In this document: piece by piece, positions 22,862 to 31,044 of the stretch
Numbering within the stretch: position 1 is the stretch's first letter
Layout of the letters: the number at the start of each line of letters is the position of its first letter
Program-made: the position numbers and the translations under genes
From: DASXZH01 sp036502005
GTDB taxonomy: Bacteria > Armatimonadota > Fimbriimonadia > Fimbriimonadales > Fimbriimonadaceae
DNA: 35,613 nucleotides
Direction of reading: 5' to 3'
Assembly: GCA_036502005.1 (NCBI GenBank)
Contig: DASXZH010000060.1
Span: 1-35,613, forward strand
Notes under the pieces: generated by a model
Seen by the model: only the letters and a program-made list of their open reading frames with translations
Told to the model about the DNA's origin: nothing
Database searches by the model: none

Positions 22862-23464
22862 ATGCCATTCATCAACCTCATCCAAGAGCAGCGCCTAGAA
22901 GCGAGGAGAAATGAAAACAGAGCCCGGCTCTTCTTTTTCACCTTCGTAGGCTGCGCCGTCGTATCGGTTTTTGCTGTTGGCCTTTTGATGTTCGAGAACG
23001 AGATGATGAGCAGCCAGGAATCAAACTACCAGGCTAAAGCTCAGAAACTCGCTCCGCTCGTTAAGAGGATCCAAGCAAACGACGACGACTACGCAGAACT
23101 CCAGCCTAGGCTAGAGACCTTGCAGAACGCTCAACTCGTGACCGGCCGATGGAGCCGGATCCTTGACCATTTGACACGACAAACGCCCAATGAAACCTGG
23201 CTCACTTCCGTGCGTTGCACGGCAAACGATGCCCAGAAGCCCGTAAACGTGAGCTTCGTCGGCATGAGCACCCATCAGGAACTGATTGGAGACTTCATCG
23301 AACGATTGCAGAGTTGCCCCGACCTTACGGACGTTGCCCTGAAGTACACGATGGAGAAGCAGGTGGCCCAAACCCGAGACATCGAGTTTGAGATCAGTGC
23401 CGACATTACCGGCACGGCTCCTGCGAAACCCAAGGACGAAGTCAAAAAGGAGTCTGGCTCGTGA
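22862..23464 (+). CDS. pilN: Type IV pilus assembly protein PilN
   Basis: This 200-residue inner-membrane protein begins MPFINLIQEQRLEARRNENR; the INL motif is the part that PilM grips. One membrane helix follows at about 22-44 (LFFFTFVGCAVVSVFAVGLLMF), then a helical, coiled-coil-like periplasmic stretch (about 50-95) and a ferredoxin-like C-terminal domain. It pairs with PilO. ATG 22862 is preceded by GGAG at a good distance and lies 13 nt after the pilM stop. An upstream in-frame ATG would overlap pilM and displace the N-terminal motif. The last residues are Lys- and Glu-rich. Confidence 0.92.
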   Translation: MPFINLIQEQRLEARRNENRARLFFFTFVGCAVVSVFAVGLLMFENEMMSSQESNYQAKAQKLAPLVKRIQANDDDYAELQPRLETLQNAQLVTGRWSRILDHLTRQTPNETWLTSVRCTANDAQKPVNVSFVGMSTHQELIGDFIERLQSCPDLTDVALKYTMEKQVAQTRDIEFEISADITGTAPAKPKDEVKKESGS

Positions 23465-24117
23465 AGAAATCACCCAATCCTAAGTTTTTCATGGTCCTCA
23501 CTGCAGCAACCGTTTTGGTTGGAGTCGGCCTTTCGGTCGTCCAGTATTCCGGCCTGAAGGACACAGAGCAGCGAGTAGCAAAGCTGAAAAAGGACTCTCT
23601 GGACCAATCGGAACTAGAAAACCAACTGAAGGGCTCTCTCACCAAGGTCCAGCAGTGCTCGGCCAGCCTGAACCATCTGGAGAAAGGCGTGCCGGAGTTG
23701 GACTATGTGCCAACCATGCTGAAGGAACTTGAGAACATTGGCACCCAAAGCGGTTTGCAGGTTCTAGGTGTGCGCCCGGTCCCCAAGACCGACGCTGCCG
23801 CCAAAGCTGCCGATACCGACAAGAGCAAGAAGGTCCACAAGGCCTACACCGAACTCGACATCGAAGTCACTTGCCGTGGCAACTACCACGCAGTGAAGAA
23901 CTTTGTGCAAGCGCTTCAGGCATTCCCGAAAATCGTGGCTGCCCGAACGGTTTCCTTGACGCCGAAATCTGATGGCAAGAAAGAGGCTGGTCCTCCTAAG
24001 CTCGAAGTCACGATTTCCTTGCGCAGCTACCTATTTCCTCCCGACAAGACTGATATGAAACAGGCTACGCCGGCAGGAGTTAACGAAAACCAGGAGGCAG
24101 TTAACAATGTCAGCTGA
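23461..24117 (+). CDS. pilO: Type IV pilus assembly protein PilO
   Basis: This 218-residue inner-membrane protein has a short cytoplasmic N-terminus, one helix at about 9-27 (FFMVLTAATVLVGVGLSVV), a coiled-coil segment (about 30-72) and a periplasmic ferredoxin-like domain (YTELDIEVTCRGNYHAVKNFVQALQAFP is its typical strand-helix). It partners PilN and binds PilP. The GTG start overlaps the pilN stop (GTGA), implying translational coupling. The last 20 residues form an extra hydrophilic tail. Confidence 0.92.
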   Translation: MKKSPNPKFFMVLTAATVLVGVGLSVVQYSGLKDTEQRVAKLKKDSLDQSELENQLKGSLTKVQQCSASLNHLEKGVPELDYVPTMLKELENIGTQSGLQVLGVRPVPKTDAAAKAADTDKSKKVHKAYTELDIEVTCRGNYHAVKNFVQALQAFPKIVAARTVSLTPKSDGKKEAGPPKLEVTISLRSYLFPPDKTDMKQATPAGVNENQEAVNNVS

Positions 24118-24793
24118 GAAGAAAAAACTCTTTATTGTGGGTTTGCTGGCCTTCATTGTCCTGTGCGTTGGAGTCTTCCAGTTCACGGGCGGTTCGAAGA
24201 AAGAAGCAGCAGCAAAGCCAGGGACCAAGGCACCTAAGACTCTTGCGGCAACCCAGCCATCGGGATCCACGGAAGCTTTGGCGAACGCCCAGGGGCATCC
24301 TCCGACGGGCGCGAATGTGATCGTCCCGGGTGCGAGCACAGTGGCTGCGGCTGAACCGGATCTAGCTGAGCGCGATCCTTTCGACGGGCAAAAGTATCTC
24401 CCGACGGATGAACATGCGAAGTCGGCAGCAACAGCACCGGCAGCAGCGCCTCACGCGAAAGCGCCGCACAACATTATGCCAGTGACGCCCTTTAATGACG
24501 GCAATGCACTTCCTCCTCCGGGCGGCAAGATCAATCTTAACAGCTTGACCCAGCAGCCCAAGGACGTTTTCGAATACACAGTTTCCGGTGTTGTCACCGG
24601 TGAAAGATCTGCCGCTATCTTCCAAGACAGCAAAGGCAATCAACGACTCATTCAACTAGGCGGCTCACTCGATGGCGACACGAAAGTGGTGTCTATCGAT
24701 GGAAGCAAAGTGACCGTGTCTCATCACGGTAAGAACATTACATTGACAGTGGGAGCAGATAACCCTACGGAGAAACGATCTGATGAAAAGTAA
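24107..24793 (+). CDS. pilP: Type IV pilus assembly protein PilP
   Basis: This 228-residue protein links the PilN/PilO frame to the PilQ secretin. The N-terminus has a hydrophobic helix at about 8-24 (LFIVGLLAFIVLCVGVFQF) and no proper lipobox, so it is probably membrane-anchored rather than a lipoprotein as in Proteobacteria. Two Ala/Pro-rich linkers (about 32-72 and 105-150) surround LAERDPFDG. The C-terminal beta-domain (about 155-220) includes FEYTVSGVVTGERSAAIFQD and LIQLGGSLDGDTKVVSIDGS, which matches the HR domain of PilP. It overlaps pilO by 11 nt and pilQ by 11 nt. Confidence 0.85.
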   Translation: MSAEKKKLFIVGLLAFIVLCVGVFQFTGGSKKEAAAKPGTKAPKTLAATQPSGSTEALANAQGHPPTGANVIVPGASTVAAAEPDLAERDPFDGQKYLPTDEHAKSAATAPAAAPHAKAPHNIMPVTPFNDGNALPPPGGKINLNSLTQQPKDVFEYTVSGVVTGERSAAIFQDSKGNQRLIQLGGSLDGDTKVVSIDGSKVTVSHHGKNITLTVGADNPTEKRSDEK

Positions 24794-27440
24794 GCTAACG
24801 AGACTCTTTTTCGGCAGCGCAGCACTTGCGCTCCTCGCTACTCAAGCGGCAGCCGAAGGAAAGATCAGCGGCATCACCACGAAAACCGTGGGCGACGGGC
24901 TGGAAGTGCAGATAAAGGGCGACGAGCTCTCTGCTCCGAAGATCAGTCGCGTGATGGGTGGTCGCTCCTTCATGCTCGAGTTCGACGCAACAATGACTTC
25001 GGACCCGCAGTGGATCCGAGTGGAGCAGAGCGGTGTGCACTATGTGCAATCCGTTTCCACCGGTGACCAGAAGATCCGCATTCACCTGCGCCTTGACCCG
25101 TCTTCGAAAGTTGACGTGGCTCCTGACGCCGATGGATTCCTGATCAAGGTCCATAACACGGAAGAACCGAAGACGGCCACCCCTGCGAAGCCTCAAGCTG
25201 CGCCGGAAGCGATCAAGATTTATTCTGAGCCCCAGGATCTTAAGCCGCCGCAGAAATCTAAGACGGCCCAGCATGAGACTCATGTGCACCGAGATCGACT
25301 TGTGTCGCTTGACTTTGTAAACACAGATACCGTCCAGATCCTAAAAGCTCTGGCCATGGAAGCTGGTGTGAACATCGTTACATCTCCGGATGTTAAAGGG
25401 AATCTTACGATTTCGCTTGGTTCGGTACCAATCAAGGAAGCTTTGGACCTCGTCACTACGATGTCTGGGTTGAAATACGGCGAAGTCAATGGAACCTACC
25501 TGGTAACCAGCCCCGCCAACTGGCCTCTTATCGAGTCCAACCTTACGGGCCATTCCCAGGAAACTTCAGAGACCCGCGTTGTGCCGATCTATAGCGGCGA
25601 AGCAACTCACATCAAGGATGCGTTGAAAACGACCGCCAGCTATGTTGAGATCCTGCTTCCTTCCGAGAAAGCACTTTCGCCTATAGCGATTGCTCAGGCT
25701 CAACAGGCAGTAAGCGAAGCTCAGCTTGCAAACTTCAAGGGTGCAGACGGTAAGAACGGAACTCCCAACGCGCTGTCTCAGCAGGGCCAGCAAAACCAGA
25801 CCAACGAACAGACAAAAGGCCAGAAGGATACGTATCTGATCCTCGTCGGTCCTAGCTCCCGCGTCGACGCAGTCGAGAAGGAAGTTAAGGATGTTGACGA
25901 GCAGATGTGCAAAGTCGAGAACATCGACTATCCTCTTGAAAACGTAATGTCTCGAACGGTCTACCACCCTCAAGGCAACTCCGCCGCTGCGCTCCTTCTG
26001 GCGATTTCGCCTTCGACGGACAAAACGAGCGGTGGCCAGTTCCATGCGAAGATCGGGACGGTAGAGCTTTATGCAACACCTACGGGAAGCACGAGCGCTC
26101 AGAACATCGTTCTTTACGGCCGCGAGACGGAAGTCAACCGACTTGTTGAGAACCTTACGAGCATCGACCAGCTTTCTGATTCGTCGGGTGACTTTGTCAT
26201 CTACGGCGTGAAGTATCTGGATCCGAGAGCAGTTCGCGAGGACTTGCTTGTCAAGTTCCCCGGCCTTTCAGTGAGCACGGCACCCGGTTCTGCCGGCACG
26301 CCGGGAATCTACCAGGCTGGAATGCAGCAGCGACAGGCGGCGGAAAAGGTTGGCCAGACTAATGGTGAAACCACGTCGACGGGAGCACCTGCGAGTGCGG
26401 GCACTTCTTCTAGCGGCTCGAGCACCCAAGGAGTTGACAGCGGGTCAACCCCTGGTCTTAACGCCCCGTTTGCAAGCGAAGAAGCTGGCGCCGTTCCTAT
26501 GAAGCTCGTTCTTCACGGAGCGCCGGATCAGATTAAAAACGCGATTGCCTATCTACAGGCGATCGACACCGAGCCCAAGCAGGTTGCTCTAGAGTTGCGC
26601 GTTATGGAGCTTTCGAAAGAAGACGCTCTGAACATCGGCCTCGATTGGAGCATCATTACTGGTGGAAAAGTTCAGGCGGTCCAGTTGGGCCAAGGTGCCG
26701 GAAACATTCCTACCAATAACGCAAACTATCCGAATGCTGCCAATGCGAATGCGGGCCTTACCAATCCTGCGCAGACTCAGTTGCCCAACGTGGCGACCGG
26801 CGTTGTAGGAGCGGTTTTGGGAGGAATGCCTGGCGGTGGAACACTTGGTATAACGGCAACGTTGGACCAGCTTGCCAACAGCAACAAGATGATCGCTCGA
26901 CCGAACGTCCTCGCTCTCGATGGCCGCGAATCGGAGATGTTTGTTGGAGATGACGTTAAGTACATCCAAAGCATTCAGGCTTCGCAGAACGGCACCACCG
27001 TTACCACTGGCGATGTTGAGGTAGGCGTTAAGCTTGCCGTACTTCCCCGAGTGGGTGCCGACGGTTCCATCACGATGGACCTTCGACCGATGGTGAGCGT
27101 CCTTGAGGGCTTTACCCCGGTTCCCGGCGGTGGAGAGCTTCCTCAGACCGGACTCCGCATCGCTCAGAGCACGATGATTGTGAAGAGCGGCGATACGATT
27201 GCGATCGGCGGCCTTATCCAGGACACCGACACGAAATCGAAAGGCGGCATTCCGATCCTTAGCCAGATCCCGATCCTTAACCTTCTCTTTGGCCGCGTAA
27301 ACAACGACCATAAGAGAGAAGAGATCGTGTTCTTCTTGACGGCGAAGGTAGTGGACCATGACAGCATGGCCAACGCTGCGAACCCTTATGCGAACGCACC
27401 TGCGGAACCGCATGTGAACAAGCACAGCAAGAAACACTAA
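24783..27440 (+). CDS. pilQ: Type IV pilus secretin PilQ
   Basis: This 885-residue outer-membrane secretin is the exit pore for the pilus, and in naturally competent bacteria the entry route for DNA. A signal peptide ends near Ala24 (LALLATQAAA). Next come an AMIN-type domain (about 27-125), an N0-like domain (about 173-245, LVSLDFVNTDTVQILKALAM), a run of N1-type domains to about 500, and a low-complexity Gly/Ser/Thr/Gln segment (about 510-570). The C-terminal secretin domain follows (about 600-860; VALELRVMELSKEDALNIGLDW, TLDQLANSNKMIARPNVLALDG, GDTIAIGGLIQDTDTKSKGGI). The QN-rich insert at about 325-345 is also unusual. Its start overlaps pilP by 11 nt. A terminator lies 26 nt after the stop. 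Confidence 0.95.
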   Translation: MKSKLTRLFFGSAALALLATQAAAEGKISGITTKTVGDGLEVQIKGDELSAPKISRVMGGRSFMLEFDATMTSDPQWIRVEQSGVHYVQSVSTGDQKIRIHLRLDPSSKVDVAPDADGFLIKVHNTEEPKTATPAKPQAAPEAIKIYSEPQDLKPPQKSKTAQHETHVHRDRLVSLDFVNTDTVQILKALAMEAGVNIVTSPDVKGNLTISLGSVPIKEALDLVTTMSGLKYGEVNGTYLVTSPANWPLIESNLTGHSQETSETRVVPIYSGEATHIKDALKTTASYVEILLPSEKALSPIAIAQAQQAVSEAQLANFKGADGKNGTPNALSQQGQQNQTNEQTKGQKDTYLILVGPSSRVDAVEKEVKDVDEQMCKVENIDYPLENVMSRTVYHPQGNSAAALLLAISPSTDKTSGGQFHAKIGTVELYATPTGSTSAQNIVLYGRETEVNRLVENLTSIDQLSDSSGDFVIYGVKYLDPRAVREDLLVKFPGLSVSTAPGSAGTPGIYQAGMQQRQAAEKVGQTNGETTSTGAPASAGTSSSGSSTQGVDSGSTPGLNAPFASEEAGAVPMKLVLHGAPDQIKNAIAYLQAIDTEPKQVALELRVMELSKEDALNIGLDWSIITGGKVQAVQLGQGAGNIPTNNANYPNAANANAGLTNPAQTQLPNVATGVVGAVLGGMPGGGTLGITATLDQLANSNKMIARPNVLALDGRESEMFVGDDVKYIQSIQASQNGTTVTTGDVEVGVKLAVLPRVGADGSITMDLRPMVSVLEGFTPVPGGGELPQTGLRIAQSTMIVKSGDTIAIGGLIQDTDTKSKGGIPILSQIPILNLLFGRVNNDHKREEIVFFLTAKVVDHDSMANAANPYANAPAEPHVNKHSKKH

Positions 27441-27466
27441 GCCTTTTTTAGGATTAGTTGAATCGG

Positions 27467-27498
27467 CCCCTGCCCAGGTTTCCTGGACGGGGGTTTTT
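27467..27498 (+). terminator. Intrinsic terminator after pilQ
   Basis: CCCCTGCCCAGG (27467-27478) pairs with CCTGGACGGGGG (27482-27493) around a TTT loop, with one C-A mismatch and one G-T pair, followed by five T residues. It ends the pil operon. Confidence 0.88.
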
Positions 27499-27505
27499 GC
27501 GTGTC

Positions 27506-27599
27506 TTGATGTCTTGTGTCTTATGTCTTTTAGATTCTCGTAGTGTGCTCTGAAGCAGGGTATTGAACAAGACACAATACATAACACACAAGACATCAA
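27506..27599. repeat. 94-bp palindromic element, 21-bp arms
   Basis: TTGATGTCTTGTGTCTTATG... (arm 27506-27526) and its inverted counterpart at 27579-27599 match in 20 of 21 positions around a 52-bp centre. The arms are built from GTCTTATGTCTTG-type low-complexity words. It lies between the pilQ terminator and the next gene. Confidence 0.7.
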
Positions 27600-27630
27600 A
27601 AACCCAATCCACCTCCCTGCTGTTTTGCCC

Positions 27631-27643
27631 TATACTAGCTTCA
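27631..27643 (+). promoter_or_regulatory. Possible leaderless promoter of the DUF721 gene
   Basis: TATACT (27631-27636) lies exactly 6 nt before ATG 27643, with no ribosome binding site. The transcript should start on or next to the ATG. Confidence 0.45.
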
Positions 27644-28050
27644 TGAAAAAGCTCGGCTCTCTCGTGCCAGAGGCGATTGGGCGCGAAGAGGTTTTGAAGG
27701 CCAGCCATGCGAACCGCATCCTAAAGCGCTGGCCCGAAATTGTCGGCCCGTTGCTGGCTTCCAAGTCCACTCCTGACAAATACGATAACGGCACAGTTTG
27801 GGTCGCCGTGACCGGCTCCGAATGGGCCCAAGAACTGCGGATGATGAAAAACCCCATTCTTGCCAAGCTACGCAGCTTCTCCAGCGATCCGCAGCTTTTC
27901 ACGGATATTCGATATGGCGTCCGCGCTGTTGTTGCAGTAGAAGCCGTTGTGGAAATGCCCGAGCACGACCGAAAAGCCTATCAGGATGAATTGAGGGAGC
28001 TTTCCATTCAAGAAATAAGGGAACGACGCCTTAAAAAGCTTGGCCAATGA
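27643..28050 (+). CDS. DUF721 (DciA-like) protein
   Basis: This 135-residue cytoplasmic protein begins MKKLGSLVPEAIGREEVLKA and then ILKRWPEIVGPLLASKSTP, which is the DUF721 core. The strand GTVWVAVTGSEWAQELRMMKNPIL is the other hallmark of the domain. Some DUF721 proteins (DciA) load the replicative helicase in bacteria without DnaC or DnaI. This short form has only that domain plus a helical tail rich in Glu and Arg. I chose ATG 27643, the clear start of the domain; the TTG at 27625 adds six residues and contains the likely promoter. Its stop overlaps the comEC start (ATGA). Confidence 0.8.
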   Translation: MKKLGSLVPEAIGREEVLKASHANRILKRWPEIVGPLLASKSTPDKYDNGTVWVAVTGSEWAQELRMMKNPILAKLRSFSSDPQLFTDIRYGVRAVVAVEAVVEMPEHDRKAYQDELRELSIQEIRERRLKKLGQ

Positions 28051-29447
28051 GATCTGAGATCGGCGGACGCCCCCTGCTGGCGGCATCGCTCGCTTTGGCG
28101 GCCGGGATCACCGCTCTACTCCACCCGCTGAACTTATTGTTTCTGCCAATCCTGCTTTACTTCTGCGGGAAGAAGATTCCGGCGCTGATAGCCGCTTGTC
28201 TCGGGTTCCTTATCGGTTTGCTGCTAGGGCCGGCCAATGTAAACGCGACTGCGTCGGCGGGATGGAGTGCCATTGGCACGGTCGCCACGATTCCAAATCT
28301 GGTGTCTCACGGCGAAAGCTTTCTGTTTCAGACGGACAACGAAACGGTGCTCGTGAACTTAGGTGGCCGGCAAACGTTGGCGCTGGGGGAGACGCTGGAG
28401 CTGTCCGGTGTACTTGCGCCGATCGAAAGCGTGAGGCTTCAGGGATTTGCGCTGGGCGGAATTTCCGGCCAAGTTTCCGTTTCCCCGCAGAATCTGCATA
28501 TCCTCGCGAAGGCACCGGTCTGGTTCGATCTGGCAAATCGGTGGCGATCTTCGTTTCTCTACGAAAACGAAACCAGCCTAAACGCCCACCAAGCGGCACT
28601 GGTGAACGCCTTATGTTTTGCGTCTGCGAGAGATTTGTCGAAACAAACACGCGAAGATCTTAGTCGAGTTGGCGTTGCGCACGTGCTTTCGGTTTCCGGA
28701 TTGCAAGTTTTCTTGTTGGCGTTTCTTATCCAGTTTCTGTTGTCTCAACTGCCCATTTCGCGGGGTGTGCAAGTCCTAGTTGTGACGCTTGCTTTGGCAT
28801 TCTGTGCAACTGCTTCTGGGTTGCACCCGGCGACTATCCGAGCCGTGGTGATGGCGGTGCTTACCTTGGCGGCTTATCTGTTTCGGCGCGAACCTGATCT
28901 GCTTTCGGCGCTAGGGCTTGGCGCGGTAGCGACTTTGATTTGGCAGCCCTGGTCTGTCTTCACGCCGGGATTCCAGTTCTCTTATGTTGTTGTGGCGGCG
29001 CTGAGCTTGTTCTGGCAGAGGATGCAGTCCTCCCGCGAGGATAAGCCCATGAAGCGCGTACGCCGAAGGCTCTTGCAGGTAGTTTCCATGAGTTTCGTGG
29101 CAACCGTTGCGGTTGCGCCTTTGACTGCCTACCACTTCGGAGTGGTCTCTCTTATTTCGCCAGTTTCTAACCTTTTGGTGAGTCCCGCTTTGCCCTTTAT
29201 TATTCTGGTTTCTATGGTTGCCTGGCCGATTGGGTTTGTGACGCCATCGATACAGGCCGGATTGCTAAAGATTGTGGTTGGGCCGTTGGCTTCGTGGATA
29301 TTGATGGTTACTTCGGCTTTTGGCAACCAGTCTTGGTGCGCGATTTCTTGGCCGCCGTTTAATCCCTACTGGATCGCGGTTTATTATGGGGGCTTGTTGC
29401 TGCTGTGGCAGAAAACTTGGCGCCCCCGACGCGACTCGAACGCGTGA
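28047..29447 (+). CDS. comEC: ComEC/Rec2-type DNA uptake channel, no C-terminal metallo-beta-lactamase domain
   Basis: This 466-residue membrane protein has N-terminal helices (about 8-60), a soluble OB-like region (about 70-160) and the competence domain from about 178, including HVLSVSGLQVFLLAF (212-226) where most relatives have HLLAISGLH, followed by at least seven further helices to about 455. Long ComEC proteins end in a metallo-beta-lactamase-like nuclease domain of about 250 residues, which is missing here. The protein stops at residue 466, and its last 9 codons lie within the antisense of a tRNA-Arg gene. Short forms without the nuclease domain are known. With pilMNOPQ nearby, a role in DNA uptake is plausible. 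ATG 28047 overlaps the DUF721 stop. Confidence 0.88.
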   Translation: MRSEIGGRPLLAASLALAAGITALLHPLNLLFLPILLYFCGKKIPALIAACLGFLIGLLLGPANVNATASAGWSAIGTVATIPNLVSHGESFLFQTDNETVLVNLGGRQTLALGETLELSGVLAPIESVRLQGFALGGISGQVSVSPQNLHILAKAPVWFDLANRWRSSFLYENETSLNAHQAALVNALCFASARDLSKQTREDLSRVGVAHVLSVSGLQVFLLAFLIQFLLSQLPISRGVQVLVVTLALAFCATASGLHPATIRAVVMAVLTLAAYLFRREPDLLSALGLGAVATLIWQPWSVFTPGFQFSYVVVAALSLFWQRMQSSREDKPMKRVRRRLLQVVSMSFVATVAVAPLTAYHFGVVSLISPVSNLLVSPALPFIILVSMVAWPIGFVTPSIQAGLLKIVVGPLASWILMVTSAFGNQSWCAISWPPFNPYWIAVYYGGLLLLWQKTWRPRRDSNA

Positions 29448-29493
29448 CCTACTGCTTAGAAGGCAGTTGCTCTATCCACTGAGCTACAGGGGC
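29418..29493 (-). tRNA. tRNA-Arg, anticodon TCT
   Basis: The minus strand reads as a full cloverleaf. Acceptor GCCCCTG pairs with CGGGGGC. The D arm is GCTC-AGTGGATA-GAGC, the anticodon arm is ACTGC-CTTCTAA-GCAGT with anticodon TCT (decoding AGA), and the T arm is ACGCG-TTCGAGT-CGCGT. The discriminator is G and the CCA is encoded (complement at 29418-29420). It overlaps the last 30 nt of comEC on the other strand and lies 17 nt downstream of the GH16 gene on its own strand, so it may be processed from that transcript. Confidence 0.97.
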
Positions 29494-29510
29494 GGATAAG
29501 CAATTTTAGC

Positions 29511-30260
29511 CTATTGATAAATTTTTACGTAGTCGATAGCGAACTTTGAGGGGAAGATTGAATCGTCCACGCCCTTACGTCCACCCCAATTGCCGCCGAT
29601 TGCCAGGTCCAGAATCAAATAAAAGGGCGCGTTGGAGGGCCAGCCATCTTGGCCGTCGCCGTTCCTGTCCACGGTATAGACGGGAGTCCCGTCGAGGTAA
29701 AAAACGATCGTGTCCGGCTTCCAATCTAGCCCGAAGACGTGAAAGTCGGTTGTCGCGGTGGGTGAAGAGACCGCTTTTGAGCGTTGGGTTCCGTTCGTCC
29801 AGTTATATTTTGCACAATGCACCGAGAACACGAAGTTTGAAGGATCGAAACCGACGTTTTCCATGATGTCGATCTCTCCCGCACCGGGCCAAAATGCGGT
29901 TCCCTTTCTGATGTTATCGTTCAGCAACCAAATGGCCGGCCAAGTGCCTCGTCCTGTTGGAACCTTGGCGCGAATCTCGAAGTAGCCGTATTTCCAAGCC
30001 TGCTTGGTTTCGAGCATAGCCGACGTGACAGCGCCATTCGCTTTGCGGGCCGTGATGACCAGCTTGCCGTCTGCGAGCGCTGAGTTTTCGCTTGCCGTCG
30101 TATATTTCTCGAGTTCGTCATTAAAGCCGCGGCGGTCGTCGATAATCCATCGAGTCAGGTCGATGGATTTGGATCTGCTGAACTCTTCGTCGAACACAAG
30201 CTTTCGGCCATCGGTAAGGCCCGAAAAAAGGGCAGCGGAAATAAATAGTGTGGAGAGCAT
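29511..30260 (-). CDS. GH16 family glucanase (laminarinase-like)
   Basis: This 249-residue protein is a single GH16 jelly-roll domain that should hydrolyse beta-1,3- or mixed-linked glucans outside the cell. The catalytic motif GEIDIMENVG occupies residues 128-137, with Glu129 as nucleophile, Asp131 as helper and Glu134 as acid/base. KYGYFEIRAKVPTGRGTWPAIWL (90-112) and FHVFGLDWKPDTIVFYLDG are the flanking family strands. A weak signal peptide (MLSTLFISAALFSGLTDG) is at the N-terminus. No carbohydrate-binding module is attached. The promoter-like CTTGATATAATCCGA lies 12-27 nt upstream of the ATG and is shared exactly with the lipoprotein gene that starts at 32590. Confidence 0.92.
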   Translation of the reverse strand: MLSTLFISAALFSGLTDGRKLVFDEEFSRSKSIDLTRWIIDDRRGFNDELEKYTTASENSALADGKLVITARKANGAVTSAMLETKQAWKYGYFEIRAKVPTGRGTWPAIWLLNDNIRKGTAFWPGAGEIDIMENVGFDPSNFVFSVHCAKYNWTNGTQRSKAVSSPTATTDFHVFGLDWKPDTIVFYLDGTPVYTVDRNGDGQDGWPSNAPFYLILDLAIGGNWGGRKGVDDSIFPSKFAIDYVKIYQ

Positions 30261-30272
30261 TGTAACTACTTG

Positions 30273-30287
30273 TCGGATTATATCAAG
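30273..30287 (-). promoter_or_regulatory. Extended -10 promoter of the GH16 gene
   Basis: On the minus strand CTTGATATAATCCGA contains TGATATAAT, an extended -10. Transcription should begin near 30270, leaving a leader of about 10 nt before ATG 30260. The identical 15-mer is at 32593-32607. Confidence 0.6.
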
Positions 30288-30344
30288 CCCAATCCGTTGT
30301 TGGCATCGTCAAATTACGCATGTCAGTTCTGGAAACCCTAGCCC

Positions 30345-31043
30345 TTGCTAAGACCCTATCCCTATAAAGATGGAAATGATGTCCTGGACGCAAGGTTCTT
30401 GCCAGGGCTCAGTGAAAGCGAAATTCAAGGGATTGAAGCTGGCTTGGGGGCTCCGCTCCCGGTCGATTATCGCCAACTTCTCAGCCAATGCTCGGGGATA
30501 GAGGGCCTTCTTCCTGAAATCGACTTTAGCGGGGCCTTGTTTCGTTCGGCCTTTTGGACAGAGTTTACGCAGCATGGGCTTGCATTCGCGGGGGATGGCT
30601 GTGGCAACTTCTGGTGCGTAGATTGCCTTAGCAAGCAGGAAGAACGCGCGCAACTGCATTACTGGTCCCACGATCCTCCGATCATGCTTTACCAATGCGA
30701 CGGCATGGATATTTATCTGAAGGAACTTATTCGCATGTCTCAGCCTCCGAACGAGTCGCTCATCGGGGATGTTTCCGATGATCGCCTCTTCGATGTTTGG
30801 GGGAAGAATCCTGTGGAGCGGGCTCAGGAGCTTACTGACCCCGTTCTGCTTGAATTCAAGGCCCAACTTGGCGAAGGATGGATCATCGTAGATATGAGAC
30901 ACCCGCAACCTGGGTTTGGCTTTTCTTGGGGGCGTTCCGACCCCCAGACAGATTTAAAGAGGTTCGGCGAGGAGCGGATCTTTGCCTATTACCGGCCGCC
31001 TAAAAAGCCCAGCATTTTCGACCGCCTATTCGGCCGTAAGTAA
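30345..31043 (+). CDS. SMI1/KNR4 (SUKH) family protein
   Basis: The N-terminal 130 residues of this 232-residue soluble protein follow the SMI1/KNR4 pattern: LSESEIQGIEAGLGAPLPVDYRQLLSQCSGIEGLLP, then FAGDGCGNFWCVD and a CDGMDIYLKELI segment. In bacteria the family often provides immunity to toxins of contact-dependent or polymorphic systems, but many members stand alone. No toxin gene is adjacent here, so such a role is not supported. The C-terminal part (about 140-232) is less conserved and ends in a basic tail. The start is uncertain: TTG 30345 directly follows an in-frame stop and there is no ATG before the conserved region. The ribosome binding site is poor. Confidence 0.75.
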   Translation: MLRPYPYKDGNDVLDARFLPGLSESEIQGIEAGLGAPLPVDYRQLLSQCSGIEGLLPEIDFSGALFRSAFWTEFTQHGLAFAGDGCGNFWCVDCLSKQEERAQLHYWSHDPPIMLYQCDGMDIYLKELIRMSQPPNESLIGDVSDDRLFDVWGKNPVERAQELTDPVLLEFKAQLGEGWIIVDMRHPQPGFGFSWGRSDPQTDLKRFGEERIFAYYRPPKKPSIFDRLFGRK

Positions 31044-31044
31044 C

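Noticed and set aside
26589..27599. A 336-codon minus-strand frame opposite the end of pilQ
   Set aside because: It runs through the pilQ terminator and is a shadow of the secretin domain; the His/Arg-rich composition is typical of an antisense frame.
30345..31043. SMI1/KNR4 protein as an immunity gene of a polymorphic toxin
   Set aside because: No toxin-like gene is adjacent, and the family also occurs alone.
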